64,000 bases of DNA from DASXAI01 sp963798445. GTDB lineage: Bacteria > Actinomycetota > Acidimicrobiia > Acidimicrobiales > Ilumatobacteraceae. Below the pieces are notes generated by a model that made no database searches, was not told the DNA's origin, and saw nothing but the letters and a program-made list of their open reading frames with translations. Shown here in pieces: positions 17,701 through 24,516 of the stretch. Each line of letters begins with the position of its first letter. Positions within the stretch are counted from its first letter, which is position 1. The translations under genes and the position numbers were made by a program. The stretch covers positions 434,001-498,000 of the forward strand of contig CAWCTH010000002.1 of the NCBI GenBank assembly GCA_963798445.1, read 5' to 3'.

Positions 17701-17828
17701 CTGCCGTTCGTGCCGGCCGGGCGGGCGTCCACGGAGGCGCGGAAGGTGCCGTCGCGCTCCCAGAAATCGAGGACGCGCTCTTCCAGAGCGGGGAAGCGCA
17801 ACTGGGGGTCGACGTTGGGGTAGCTCAA
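14754..17828 (-). CDS. ileS: Isoleucine--tRNA ligase
   Basis: A 1024-residue class I aminoacyl-tRNA synthetase that charges tRNA-Ile. The HIGH-type motif is in GLPHYGHILTGYVKD (about residue 60) and the KMSKS-type motif in KASKSLRNYVDPF (about residue 602). The editing domain and a long C-terminal anticodon-binding region follow. The length and motif variants fit the long, eukaryote-like IleS type known from actinobacteria. TTG 17828 is the start: it gives MSYPNVDPQLRFPALE and has a strong GAGGAGAAGG Shine-Dalgarno 4 bases upstream. The 5' leader is a T-box (separate entry), so expression should rise when uncharged tRNA-Ile accumulates. It overlaps the DUF167 gene by 4 bases. Confidence 0.96.
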   Translation of the reverse strand: MSYPNVDPQLRFPALEERVLDFWERDGTFRASVDARPAGTNGSNEFVFYDGPPFANGLPHYGHILTGYVKDAVPRYQTMRGHRVERRFGWDCHGLPAEVETERQLGLSGKRSIEEYGVAAFNDACRTSVLQYTKEWERYVTRQARWVDFENDYKTLDLSYTESVMWAFKALWDKGLIYEGYRVLAYCWRCETPLSNTETRMDDVYRDRQDPALTVWFQLDDGRRLLAWTTTPWTLPSNLALAVGDDIDYVEVEDGGHRYVLAEARLAAYQRELGEATVVGTLKGRELAGHSYTPLFPFFAGQPNAFQIIAADFVSTEEGTGVVHLAPGFGEDDQNACAAYGIEVVCPMDSAGRFTAEVEPWAGTHVFDANPEVARALKEAGHVVRHETYDHPYPHCWRCSRPLVYRAVSSWFVQVTKFRDRMVELNQQIRWVPEHIRDGSFGKWLEHARDWSISRNRFWGSPIPVWKSDDPNYPRIDVYGSLDDIERDFGVRVTDMHRPGVDELVRPNPDDPTGRSMMRRVPEVLDCWFESGSMPFAQVHYPFENADWFEHHYPGDFIVEYIGQTRGWFYTLHVLATGLFDRPSFQTCVSHGIVLGTDGQKASKSLRNYVDPFEMFDTYGSDAVRWFLLSSPILRGTDLVVNEQGIRDAANQVLRPLWNAWSFFTLYANAEDFTAQVRTDQAGVLDRYLLAKLHQLVIAVTGHMDTYDLFAACAEIRGFLDALTNWYIRRSRDRFWGGDADAFDTLYTALEVLSRVAAPLLPLVTEEIYQGLTGERSVHLTDWPDPDSLPADPGLVAAMDTVRSVCSSALSIRKARGLRVRLPLASLHVTAPGAPDLAPFADLIQDEVNVKQVSFTEDVGADATYELRLVPAALGPRLGTDMQQVMRAYKSGDYELRVGQPPVVGGVELLEGEAEVRLVATDPQSSATLPGGAGIVRLDTTITPELEAEGLARDLVRTIQQARRDAELHVSDRIRLVVRASPGTIAALEPFRRFLAEEVLAVESSFLVDDDLAAGEVEVEVEKA

Positions 17829-18100
17829 TGGTCCTTCTCCTCGCACGGTGTTCCTCGTGCGGGGACGAGGCGGCGACGCTGCGCCGATGACGCAGGCGGG
17901 CCGACCCCGCGGTACCACCCCGCTTGGTGCTGCCCCGCACACCGTGGTGCCTGGCGCTTGGGCGTCACCCGCTCGGTTTCCCCGGCGATCACGGGCCGGA
18001 CCCGTCCCGGTCTACTGAGGTGGGCCGCAGGACCGGCTCACCCGTTCTTCGGGAGGCTCAGGGGTGATGGCCCCGTCATCGCCTGTGGCGACACAGCCTA
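17829..18100 (-). promoter_or_regulatory. ileS T-box riboswitch (translational, short Stem I)
   Basis: The ileS leader holds the T-box core TGGTACCGCGG on the minus strand (17907-17917), which pairs with the free acceptor end of tRNA. About 150 bases upstream, a compact Stem I presents ATC at 18066-18068 in the loop context GGCCATCACCCC, matching an isoleucine specifier. Short Stem I T-boxes of this kind are known on actinobacterial ileS genes and act on translation. Near the start, CGCACG and CGTGCG (minus strand) can form a hairpin next to the GAGGAGAAGG ribosome-binding site, and CCTCG upstream could pair with it. That is consistent with sequestration, and no T-tract terminator is present. 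Confidence 0.88.
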
Positions 18101-18110
18101 CCGGGCGGGC

Positions 18111-18959
18111 CTACTCCGACCGCCGGCCTTTCCACCGCTCGTCGGCGAAGGGCTCGGGCTCGAAGAACCCTCGCACCAGCTCGTCGTCGCCCGAGATCAC
18201 CGGCACCTCCGCGGTCGGGGGACCGGCGCCGTCGTACAACCCGCCGTCCGGCTCGGCCAGCAGCGCCAGGTCCTCGGCCACGTTCGGGTCGTCGGCGCGC
18301 CCCGGGGCGCGCTCGTCGGACCAGGCCACACCGAGATCGTCGTCGCCGTCGGCGCCCGGGCGAGGGTCGGGGCTGGGCGGCGCCAGTTCGGTCGGGACGA
18401 GCCCGGACGGCTCGGCCAGCACCGCTTTCAACGTGTTGGCGACGGTGCCGATGCGATCGCGCTGGCCGCGGATGTGGCCCTCCAGCCGCACGGCCTCGGC
18501 GTGGAGCTCGTCGCGCCTGGCGGTGAGGGCGGCCACCTCGGCCTCGATCCGGGTCTTCTCGACCGAGGCGGCACGCCGGGCGTCGGCCTCGGCGTCGGTG
18601 ATCATCTGCTCGGCCTTGGACTGCGCCTCCGACAGCGTGGTGCGCGACTTCTCCTCGGCCGCCGCCACCACCGAGCGGGCTTCCTCGTTGGCTTCGGACA
18701 CGGCGGCGTCGGCGGTGCGCTGGGCCAGCAGCAGGGTCCGCTTCATGGCCTCGCCGGGGTCAGGGTCCTCCCGTGAGCTCAGCTCCTGCAGCTTGGTCAT
18801 CATGGAGCGGGCCCGGCTCTCGGTGGCAGCCGATTGGGCCTGCACCGCCTCGACGCCGCGCGCCAGCTGGGCGAGGAAGCCGCGGACCTCCTCGGGGTCG
18901 TATCCCTTTCGTACAGTGCGGAACTGCACGCCGGTGATCGACTTCGGGCTGAGCTCCAT
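18111..18959 (-). CDS. DivIVA-domain coiled-coil protein
   Basis: A 282-residue DivIVA/Wag31-like protein. The N-terminal lipid-binding motif is visible in ELSPKSITGVQFRTVRKGYD, followed by PEEVRGFLAQLARGVEAVQ. Residues 55-185 are a long Ala/Glu/Arg-rich coiled coil (for example AEQMITDAEADARRAASVE). The last 90 residues are acidic and Pro-rich, probably disordered. DivIVA proteins bind curved membrane at poles and septa and recruit growth or division machinery. Its position between yggT and ileS in the division cluster is standard for actinobacteria. The ATG at 18959 gives the conserved N-terminus; an upstream in-frame start at 19052 would add an unlikely 31 residues. Confidence 0.88.
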   Translation of the reverse strand: MELSPKSITGVQFRTVRKGYDPEEVRGFLAQLARGVEAVQAQSAATESRARSMMTKLQELSSREDPDPGEAMKRTLLLAQRTADAAVSEANEEARSVVAAAEEKSRTTLSEAQSKAEQMITDAEADARRAASVEKTRIEAEVAALTARRDELHAEAVRLEGHIRGQRDRIGTVANTLKAVLAEPSGLVPTELAPPSPDPRPGADGDDDLGVAWSDERAPGRADDPNVAEDLALLAEPDGGLYDGAGPPTAEVPVISGDDELVRGFFEPEPFADERWKGRRSE

Positions 18960-19199
18960 CGGCCCATCGTAAGGCGCCTGGCCGCACGGTGTTGCGATGC
19001 GATGACAAAGGCCGTCCCGGGTCTGGTCGACGCCGGTGATCGTCCTGCGCACTTCGTCGATCGGGCTGCGGGCCTGCGGACCGACGCATGCGGTCCTCCA
19101 CCCGGTTCATCGTTTCTGTGACGCCGATCTCGAATTCGTCTCGATTTGCGTTACACGAGCGGCCAACTCGACGACAACGCCCGCTTGACCCCTGCGCAC

Positions 19200-19460
19200 T
19201 CACATCGCGTAGCACTGGAGGATGAGGTTGCGCACCACGATCTCGAGCACCAGGAACACCAGGATCGGCGAGAGGTCGAACATGCCCATGCGCGGCAGCG
19301 CCCGGCGCACCGGCTCCAGCACCGGGTCGGTGATCCGCAGCAGGATGCCGTTGATCTTGGCCATGATGCCGCCCCGCTGCAGCGGGAACCACGACAGGAT
19401 GACCCGCGCGAACAGCGCCACCTCGAACAGCAGCACCACCTGGCACAGCAACGACTTCAT
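19200..19460 (-). CDS. YggT-family membrane protein
   Basis: An 86-residue YggT protein with two hydrophobic helices (LLCQVVLLFEVALFARVILS and LSPILVFLVLEIVVRNLIL). Between them is the family motif ITDPVLEPVRRALPRMG. YggT genes sit beside sepF and divIVA in many Gram-positive bacteria; an osmotic or division-related role has been suggested but is not settled. About 240 bp separate it from the DivIVA gene, where a separate promoter is possible. Confidence 0.9.
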   Translation of the reverse strand: MKSLLCQVVLLFEVALFARVILSWFPLQRGGIMAKINGILLRITDPVLEPVRRALPRMGMFDLSPILVFLVLEIVVRNLILQCYAM

Positions 19461-19521
19461 GGCGTCGAGACGCTAGGCGCGGGCCGGCAGCGGTGACCGG
19501 TTGCTGCCGGCGAAACTCATG

Positions 19522-20073
19522 TCAACCCTCGAGGTCGGGGTCGCTCATGCGGCGGCGGTCCTCGGGCGACACCGACACGTTGGCCGGCGTGAGGAGGTAC
19601 ATGCCGTTGCCCACCTTGTCCATCGAGCCCTCGAGGCCGTAGGTGAGCCCTGCGCAGAAGTCGATGATGCGGCGCAGCAGTTCCTTGTTGACGTCCTGCA
19701 GGTTGACGATGACCGGGACGCCTTCCTTGAAGTTGTCGGCCACCTCCTGCGCATGGTCGAAGCGCGTCGGGCGCACGGTGTAGGGCCGGGGCGGCGCGGC
19801 GCCGGCAGGCATGGTGCGCACCGCCGAGCCGGTGCGGGCCCGCACGGTCACCGACGGCTGGTCCTGCTCGGAGGCGGGCACGCGGGCTCCCTGCGGACGC
19901 GGGGCGGCGGCACCGGCGGGCACGGTACGCACGGTGCCGCTGTCGATGGACTCCGGTCCGTAGGACGAGCGCGGCGCCCGGCCCTGCGGCGCCTCCATAG
20001 GCAAGTCGTACTCGTCGTACGCGTCGTCGGGGCCGAGACCCAGGTAGTTCATCGCCTTCTTGAAGAACGCCAT
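19522..20073 (-). CDS. sepF: Cell division protein SepF
   Basis: A 183-residue SepF. It opens with the amphipathic membrane-binding helix MAFFKKAMNYLGLG. A disordered Pro/Arg/Gly linker of about 70 residues follows. The conserved C-terminal domain runs from TRFDHAQEVADNFKEGVPVI to the end and includes NLQDVNKELLRRIIDFCAGL and GNGMYLLTPANVSVS. SepF polymerises and tethers FtsZ filaments to the membrane; in actinobacteria without FtsA or ZipA it is the main Z-ring anchor. The ATG at 20073 has a strong GAGGAGG ribosome-binding site. It lies 20 bases after yggS. Confidence 0.95.
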   Translation of the reverse strand: MAFFKKAMNYLGLGPDDAYDEYDLPMEAPQGRAPRSSYGPESIDSGTVRTVPAGAAAPRPQGARVPASEQDQPSVTVRARTGSAVRTMPAGAAPPRPYTVRPTRFDHAQEVADNFKEGVPVIVNLQDVNKELLRRIIDFCAGLTYGLEGSMDKVGNGMYLLTPANVSVSPEDRRRMSDPDLEG

Positions 20074-20093
20074 TGCAGCCTCCTCGACCGAGG

Positions 20094-20762
20094 TTAGTTC
20101 GCTTGTACCGCGCGCTGGTGGCTTCTCGCATCTGGTCGTGGTCCGAACACCGCGGTGCCCACACGCACCATGGTTGATCCCTCTTCGACGGCCACCTCGA
20201 AATCGGCGGTCATGCCCATGGAGCACTCGGCCAGGCCGAGGTCGTCCACGAGGCGGCGCAGCAACCGGAAGCCCGGGCGGACCGCGGCCGGCTCGCCCGC
20301 CTGACCGATGGCCATGAGGCCCGTGACGCGCAGCCCCGCGGCGGTGGCCGCGGCCACCAGCACCGGCGCCTCGTCCGGCTCGCAGCCACCTTGCTGCGGC
20401 GCGCCTGACACGTTGACCTGGATCAGCACCTCGGCACCGGGAGGGGCGTGGCGGGCCACGGCCTCCACCGCACCGACACGATCAACGCTCTGCCACACGT
20501 CCACCACGGGTGCCAGTTGCTTCACCTTGTTCGTCTGCAAGTGCCCGATGAAGTGCACCACCGGTGCCGGGCCGTGCACCTGGGGCATCTTGGCGACGAG
20601 CTCCTGCGCGTAGCTCTCGCCGATGTCCCGACAGCCGGCGGCGACCGCCGCCTCGATGGCGTCGGGTCCGAAGCCCTTGGTGACGGCGACGATGCGCACG
20701 TCCTTGCCGCCGGCGGCAGCGACGCGGGCCCGTACCGCCTCGAGGCGCTCAACCACGCTCAC
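20094..20762 (-). CDS. YggS-family PLP homeostasis protein
   Basis: A 222-residue alanine-racemase-fold protein of the YggS/PLPBP family. The PLP lysine lies in RIVAVTKGFGPD (about residue 29). GESYAQELVAKM, VHFIGHLQTNKVKQL and SMGMTADFEVAVEEGSTMVRVG are the classic family blocks, the last binding the PLP phosphate. Members balance B6 vitamers and amino-acid pools and have no known catalytic turnover. The GTG start overlaps the pgeF stop by 4 bases. The pgeF-yggS-sepF order downstream of ftsZ is typical of actinobacteria. Confidence 0.93.
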   Translation of the reverse strand: MSVVERLEAVRARVAAAGGKDVRIVAVTKGFGPDAIEAAVAAGCRDIGESYAQELVAKMPQVHGPAPVVHFIGHLQTNKVKQLAPVVDVWQSVDRVGAVEAVARHAPPGAEVLIQVNVSGAPQQGGCEPDEAPVLVAAATAAGLRVTGLMAIGQAGEPAAVRPGFRLLRRLVDDLGLAECSMGMTADFEVAVEEGSTMVRVGTAVFGPRPDARSHQRAVQAN

Positions 20763-21466
20763 GCCGCCTCCAACCAGACGGCCATGCCGTGGCGCTCGCG
20801 GTCGCGGCGGGCGCGATGGGACCAGTAGCGGTCGTCACAGGCGGTGCACGGCGAGCCGAAGTCGACCACGGTGACATCGGCGGCCGCCAGCGCGGCGCGC
20901 GCCCCAGCCGGAAGATCGAGCGCCGGGGTCCCCCAGGACGTGGTGGCCACGACGCCGGCACCGAAGCCGGCGGCGAGGGCGTCGAGATCGCCGGCGCCGA
21001 ACTCGTAGCACTCGGCATGGATGCAGGGCCCGACGACGGCGTCGATGCGGGTGGCACCGAGCCCGCGCATGGCCGATGCCGTCTCCCGTAGCACGCCGGC
21101 GGCGAGTCCCCGCCAGCCGGCATGGGCGGCGCCCACGACGCCCTCCTCGGAGACGAAGGCCACGGGCGCGCAATCGCCCACCCAGATGCCGAGGGCGTGA
21201 TGCGAGGCGGCCGTCACCAGCGCGTCGCCCCGGCACGACTCGCGTGGTCCGTCGCCCTCACCGTCACTGCCGACGATGACGACAGAGGCCCCGTGCTCTT
21301 CGTCGAGCCACACGACCGGGCGCTCGGCGACGGCGCGCCAGCGCGCCGCCAGCACGGCCGGCGCGACGACGTCGGCGTTCAGGTCGCCGTCGGCGCGGGT
21401 GGTGAAGGTGACATGGGCCCGACCGCGTCGGGTGGGGAAACGAACCGCGCCCGGCGGAGCCGTCAC
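20759..21466 (-). CDS. pgeF: Laccase-domain protein PgeF (peptidoglycan editing factor)
   Basis: A 235-residue multicopper-oxidase-like (DUF152, YfiH) protein. Active-site segments are visible: ALGIWVGDCAPVAF (Cys), GVVGAAHAGWRGLAAGVL (His) and AVVGPCIHAECYEFG (Cys, His). In E. coli the homologue cleaves mis-incorporated L-Ser-containing muropeptide precursors; related proteins also act on purine nucleosides. It is located just after ftsZ with a 4-base GTGA overlap, which fits a peptidoglycan quality-control role. Its biochemical activity here is inferred from the family. Confidence 0.88.
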   Translation of the reverse strand: MTAPPGAVRFPTRRGRAHVTFTTRADGDLNADVVAPAVLAARWRAVAERPVVWLDEEHGASVVIVGSDGEGDGPRESCRGDALVTAASHHALGIWVGDCAPVAFVSEEGVVGAAHAGWRGLAAGVLRETASAMRGLGATRIDAVVGPCIHAECYEFGAGDLDALAAGFGAGVVATTSWGTPALDLPAGARAALAAADVTVVDFGSPCTACDDRYWSHRARRDRERHGMAVWLEAA

Positions 21467-22551
21467 TTCAGGAACGACGGCACGTCGAAGTCGTCGTCGC
21501 TGTCGAGCAGGTCGTCGTCGTCGTCACCGAAGACGTCGCGTCCCGGGTCCGTGGACGGCTGGCGCCCGGCGCGGGTCGGGGGTGCTACCCCGGGGGCGCC
21601 TTCCCAGCGGTCGAACCCCGCGGCGATGACGGTGACACGGACCTCGTCGCCCATCTCGTCGTCGATGACGGTGCCGAAGATGATGTTGGCGTCTTGATGG
21701 GCCACGCCGTGGATGATCTCGGCGGCGGCGTTCACCTCGAACAACCCGAGGCCCGAGGGGCCGGTGATGTTCAAGAGGATGCCGCGGGCGCCGTCGATGG
21801 CGGCCTCGAGCAACGGGCTGGAGATGGCCGCCTTGGCCGCTGCCACCGAGCGGTTCTCGCCACTGGCCTGGCCGATGCCCATGAGCGCCGAGCCGGCGTT
21901 GGTGAGGATGGCCTTCACATCGGCGAAGTCGGTGTTGATGAGACCCGGGGTGGTGATGAGGTTGGTGATGCCCGAGACGCCCTGCAGCAGGACCTCGTCG
22001 GCCATCTTGAACGCGTTCAGCATGGACGTCTTCTCGTTCGACACGGTGAGCAACCGGTCGTTCGGGATGACGATGAGCGTGTCCACCTTCTCCTTGAGCC
22101 GCTGGATGCCCTGGTCGGCCTGCACCGAGCGGCGGCGACCCTCGAACTGGAACGGCCTCGTCACCACGCCGATCGTGAGCGCCCCCATGCTCTTGGCGAT
22201 CTCGGCGATGACGGGCGCGCCACCGGTGCCGGTGCCACCGCCCTTGCCGGCGGTGATGAACACCATGTCGGCGCCCTTGATGACCTCTTCGATCTCGTCG
22301 CGGTGCGCCTCCGACGCGGCCTGGCCGACGGCGGGGTCGGAGCCGGCGCCGAGGCCGCGCGTGAGATCTCGACCGATGTCGAGCTTGACGTCGGCGTCGC
22401 TCATCAGCAGCGCCTGGGCGTCGGTGTTGACGGCGATGAACTCGACGCCCTTCAAACCGGCGTCGATCATGCGGTTGACGGCGTTGACGCCGCCGCCGCC
22501 TACGCCAATGACCTTGATGACGGCCAGGTAGTTCTGGGGTGAGCCGGCCAT
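21463..22551 (-). CDS. ftsZ: Cell division protein FtsZ
   Basis: A 362-residue tubulin-like GTPase that forms the Z-ring. The N-terminal VIKVIGVGGGGVNAVNRMID contacts GTP. The tubulin signature GGGTGTGG is at residues 104-111. The T7 synergy-loop region is complete (NTDFADVKAIL). The C-terminal linker is short and acidic (DDDDDLLDSDDDFD), ending in the conserved tail peptide DVPSFLK that binds SepF. The protein is somewhat short for the family because the linker is brief. It has its own upstream intergenic region of 184 bp holding a palindrome and a likely promoter, so it can be transcribed apart from ftsQ. Confidence 0.98.
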   Translation of the reverse strand: MAGSPQNYLAVIKVIGVGGGGVNAVNRMIDAGLKGVEFIAVNTDAQALLMSDADVKLDIGRDLTRGLGAGSDPAVGQAASEAHRDEIEEVIKGADMVFITAGKGGGTGTGGAPVIAEIAKSMGALTIGVVTRPFQFEGRRRSVQADQGIQRLKEKVDTLIVIPNDRLLTVSNEKTSMLNAFKMADEVLLQGVSGITNLITTPGLINTDFADVKAILTNAGSALMGIGQASGENRSVAAAKAAISSPLLEAAIDGARGILLNITGPSGLGLFEVNAAAEIIHGVAHQDANIIFGTVIDDEMGDEVRVTVIAAGFDRWEGAPGVAPPTRAGRQPSTDPGRDVFGDDDDDLLDSDDDFDVPSFLK

Positions 22552-22735
22552 GGGGGACCTCCGGGTCAGGAGTCGAGCGATGGTTGGTGTGGGTAGTGCG
22601 AACGAGTTGGCTGGTCAGCACGTCGATGCCACCGGCTGGTGGATCGACGGGCCGCTCGGCCGTCCCGCCCAACCCTCGACCTTGACAAGAGGTCGAGAGT
22701 TATGTAAAGTTGACCCTGACGTTGACGTTGTACCC
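22552..22735 (-). promoter_or_regulatory. ftsQ-ftsZ intergenic region with palindrome and likely ftsZ promoter
   Basis: This 184-bp gap is the largest inside the mur-fts run. It holds a perfect 8-bp inverted repeat (CTCGACCT, 7-base loop, AGGTCGAG) at 22675-22697. Immediately upstream for ftsZ is an AT-rich stretch with TACATA at 22701-22706 on the minus strand, a fair -10 element; the -35 is weak. If this is the promoter, the palindrome would lie at or just after the start of transcription, as an operator or leader hairpin would. Confidence 0.5.
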
Positions 22736-23578
22736 TCATGGCACGGCCGTAGTCAAGGATTTGCAGGCGGGGTCACAGACGGGTTTGGCCGGCGCCCGCA
22801 CGTCCAGCGTCCCGATCGAGGTGGGATCGACGTCGTGGAGGACGGCCAGGACGCTGATGAGCTTGTCCCGCAGGCTGTCCGGCGAACCGATCAAGACGGT
22901 CCCCTGCGGCATCAGGTGCAGCTCCAGCTCGCCCGACTCGTTCACGCCCACTTCGGTGACCTTCGCGCGGAGCTCGTCGGGCAGCACGCGCACGAGGCGA
23001 CCGGCGTCGGCGATGGCGGTGGGCACCTGCTGGCCAGGAGCCAGCGCCGGTCCCCCGCCGTAGGCCCGGCCCGTCGGCACGATGGCCGGATAGGCGGTCG
23101 GCTGGCCGGCCAGCGCGGCGATCACATAGCCGTCGTCGTCGATCACCCGGAACTGGCCATCGGTGGCGAGGTAGCCGGCAACGGGTGTGCGCTCGGCGAT
23201 GTCGACGCGCACTGAGCGGGGCCAGTCCTTGGTGATGCTGACGCGCTTCACCCACGGGCTGGCTTCGAGCCGGCGCTCAGCGGCGCCGAGATCGACCGAC
23301 ACCATCGAGGACCCGTTGATGGCCCGCACGACGTCGGCCACCAGCGCGGGATCGGTGTAGGACGCACCGGTCACCTGCACCGAGCCGACGGTCAGGATGG
23401 GCAGTCGGGAGACGACGGCCACGAGCGCCAGGACGGCCACCACGATGGCGGCGATGGCCGCGCCCTTGAGCCGGCGCCGGCCGGCCTCACGCCGCACGGA
23501 GATCATGCGCGCCCGCAGCCGCGGGTCCATCGGCGGCCGCTCGGCCGGCGGCGACGGCGGCATCACACTGGCGTTCAC
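22736..23578 (-). CDS. ftsQ: Cell division protein FtsQ
   Basis: A 280-residue bitopic protein. A basic cytoplasmic N-terminus (about 35 residues) precedes one membrane helix (GAAIAAIVVAVLALVAVV). The POTRA domain follows at about residues 65-135 (ILTVGSVQVTGASYTDPALV, PWVKRVSITKDWPRSVRVDI). The FtsQ beta domain completes the extracytoplasmic part. FtsQ links early and late divisome proteins together with FtsL and FtsB. It starts at GTG 23578, overlapping the murB stop by 4 bases. Two Cys near the C-terminus (VCDPACKS) could form a disulfide outside the membrane. Confidence 0.93.
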   Translation of the reverse strand: MNASVMPPSPPAERPPMDPRLRARMISVRREAGRRRLKGAAIAAIVVAVLALVAVVSRLPILTVGSVQVTGASYTDPALVADVVRAINGSSMVSVDLGAAERRLEASPWVKRVSITKDWPRSVRVDIAERTPVAGYLATDGQFRVIDDDGYVIAALAGQPTAYPAIVPTGRAYGGGPALAPGQQVPTAIADAGRLVRVLPDELRAKVTEVGVNESGELELHLMPQGTVLIGSPDSLRDKLISVLAVLHDVDPTSIGTLDVRAPAKPVCDPACKSLTTAVP

Positions 23579-24516
23579 GGTGTCGCCTCGAACCCGACCA
23601 GCCGCACCTCGCTGCGCAGGGCGATGCCCCGCTCAGCCAGCACCCGCGACCGGACGGTCTCCATCACGGCCCAGACGTCGGCCGCCGAGCCCCCCTCGTC
23701 GGCCTGGATGAAGTTGGCATGCTTGTCCGACACCTGCGCGGTACCGATGCGCAGACCGCGCAGCCCCAGACCGTCGATGACCTCGCCCGCCGAGAGCTGG
23801 TACGGCACCGGGTTGACGAACACGGAGCCGCAGTTCTGGCCGCCGGGCTGGTGCTCGCGGCGCCAGCGCACGATCTCGGCGATCTCGGCCTCCGATCGGG
23901 TGCGGTCGCCCGCCGCCAACTCGAAGCGCGCCGCGGTCACGACCTGGTGATCGGCAACCGCCGATCCTCGGAAGCGCAGCGCCAGCGCGTCGGGAGACAC
24001 CTCTCTATCCTCGCCGCTGAGCAGGTCTGTTACGCGGACCCCGGCCAGGATGGCGGCCATGTCGGAGCCGTGGCCGCCGGCGTTCATGCGCACGGCGCCG
24101 CCGACGGAGCCGGGTATGCCCACCATCCACTCGGCGCCCGTGAGCCCGGCGGCGGCGGTGCGCCGGGCCAGCACCGGCAGCAGCACGGCGGCGCCGGCCG
24201 TCACCGACGCCGGCGTGGCCGACGCCGTCGAGATCGTGATGGATGTGGCGAACGAGCCCAGCACCACGACCAGGCCGTCGTAGCCCTCGTCGGCCACCAG
24301 GACGTTCGACCCCCGGCCCAGCACGAACGACGCCACGCCGCTCTCGCGCACGGCGCGCCCCACCAACCCGAGATCGTCGGGCGACTCGATCGTCACCACG
24401 AGGGCGGCGGCGCCGCCGGCGCGGAACGTCGTCAGTGGCCCGATCGGCACGTCGTGCCGGGCCCGGGACCCGAGGATGGCGGCGGCGACCTCCCGCGGTG
24501 TGGTCGTCTTGTTCAC
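23575..24516 (-). CDS. murB: UDP-N-acetylenolpyruvoylglucosamine reductase
   Basis: A 313-residue MurB that reduces UDP-GlcNAc-enolpyruvate to UDP-MurNAc with FAD and NADPH. FAD-binding segments are visible: PIGPLTTFRAGGAAALVV, FVLGRGSNVLVADEGYDG and AEWMVGIPGSVGGAVRMNAG (about residues 115-135). The QNCGSVFVNP segment carries the proton-donor region; the donor is the Ser after Gly, and no second Cys replaces it. HANFIQADEGGSAADV near the end is typical. It starts at GTG 24516, overlapping the murC stop by 4 bases. Confidence 0.96.
   Translation of the reverse strand: MNKTTTPREVAAAILGSRARHDVPIGPLTTFRAGGAAALVVTIESPDDLGLVGRAVRESGVASFVLGRGSNVLVADEGYDGLVVVLGSFATSITISTASATPASVTAGAAVLLPVLARRTAAAGLTGAEWMVGIPGSVGGAVRMNAGGHGSDMAAILAGVRVTDLLSGEDREVSPDALALRFRGSAVADHQVVTAARFELAAGDRTRSEAEIAEIVRWRREHQPGGQNCGSVFVNPVPYQLSAGEVIDGLGLRGLRIGTAQVSDKHANFIQADEGGSAADVWAVMETVRSRVLAERGIALRSEVRLVGFEATP

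Noticed and set aside
18960..19199. Possible small gene between yggT and the DivIVA gene
   Set aside because: No frame has good codon use or a ribosome-binding site; it more likely holds a promoter.
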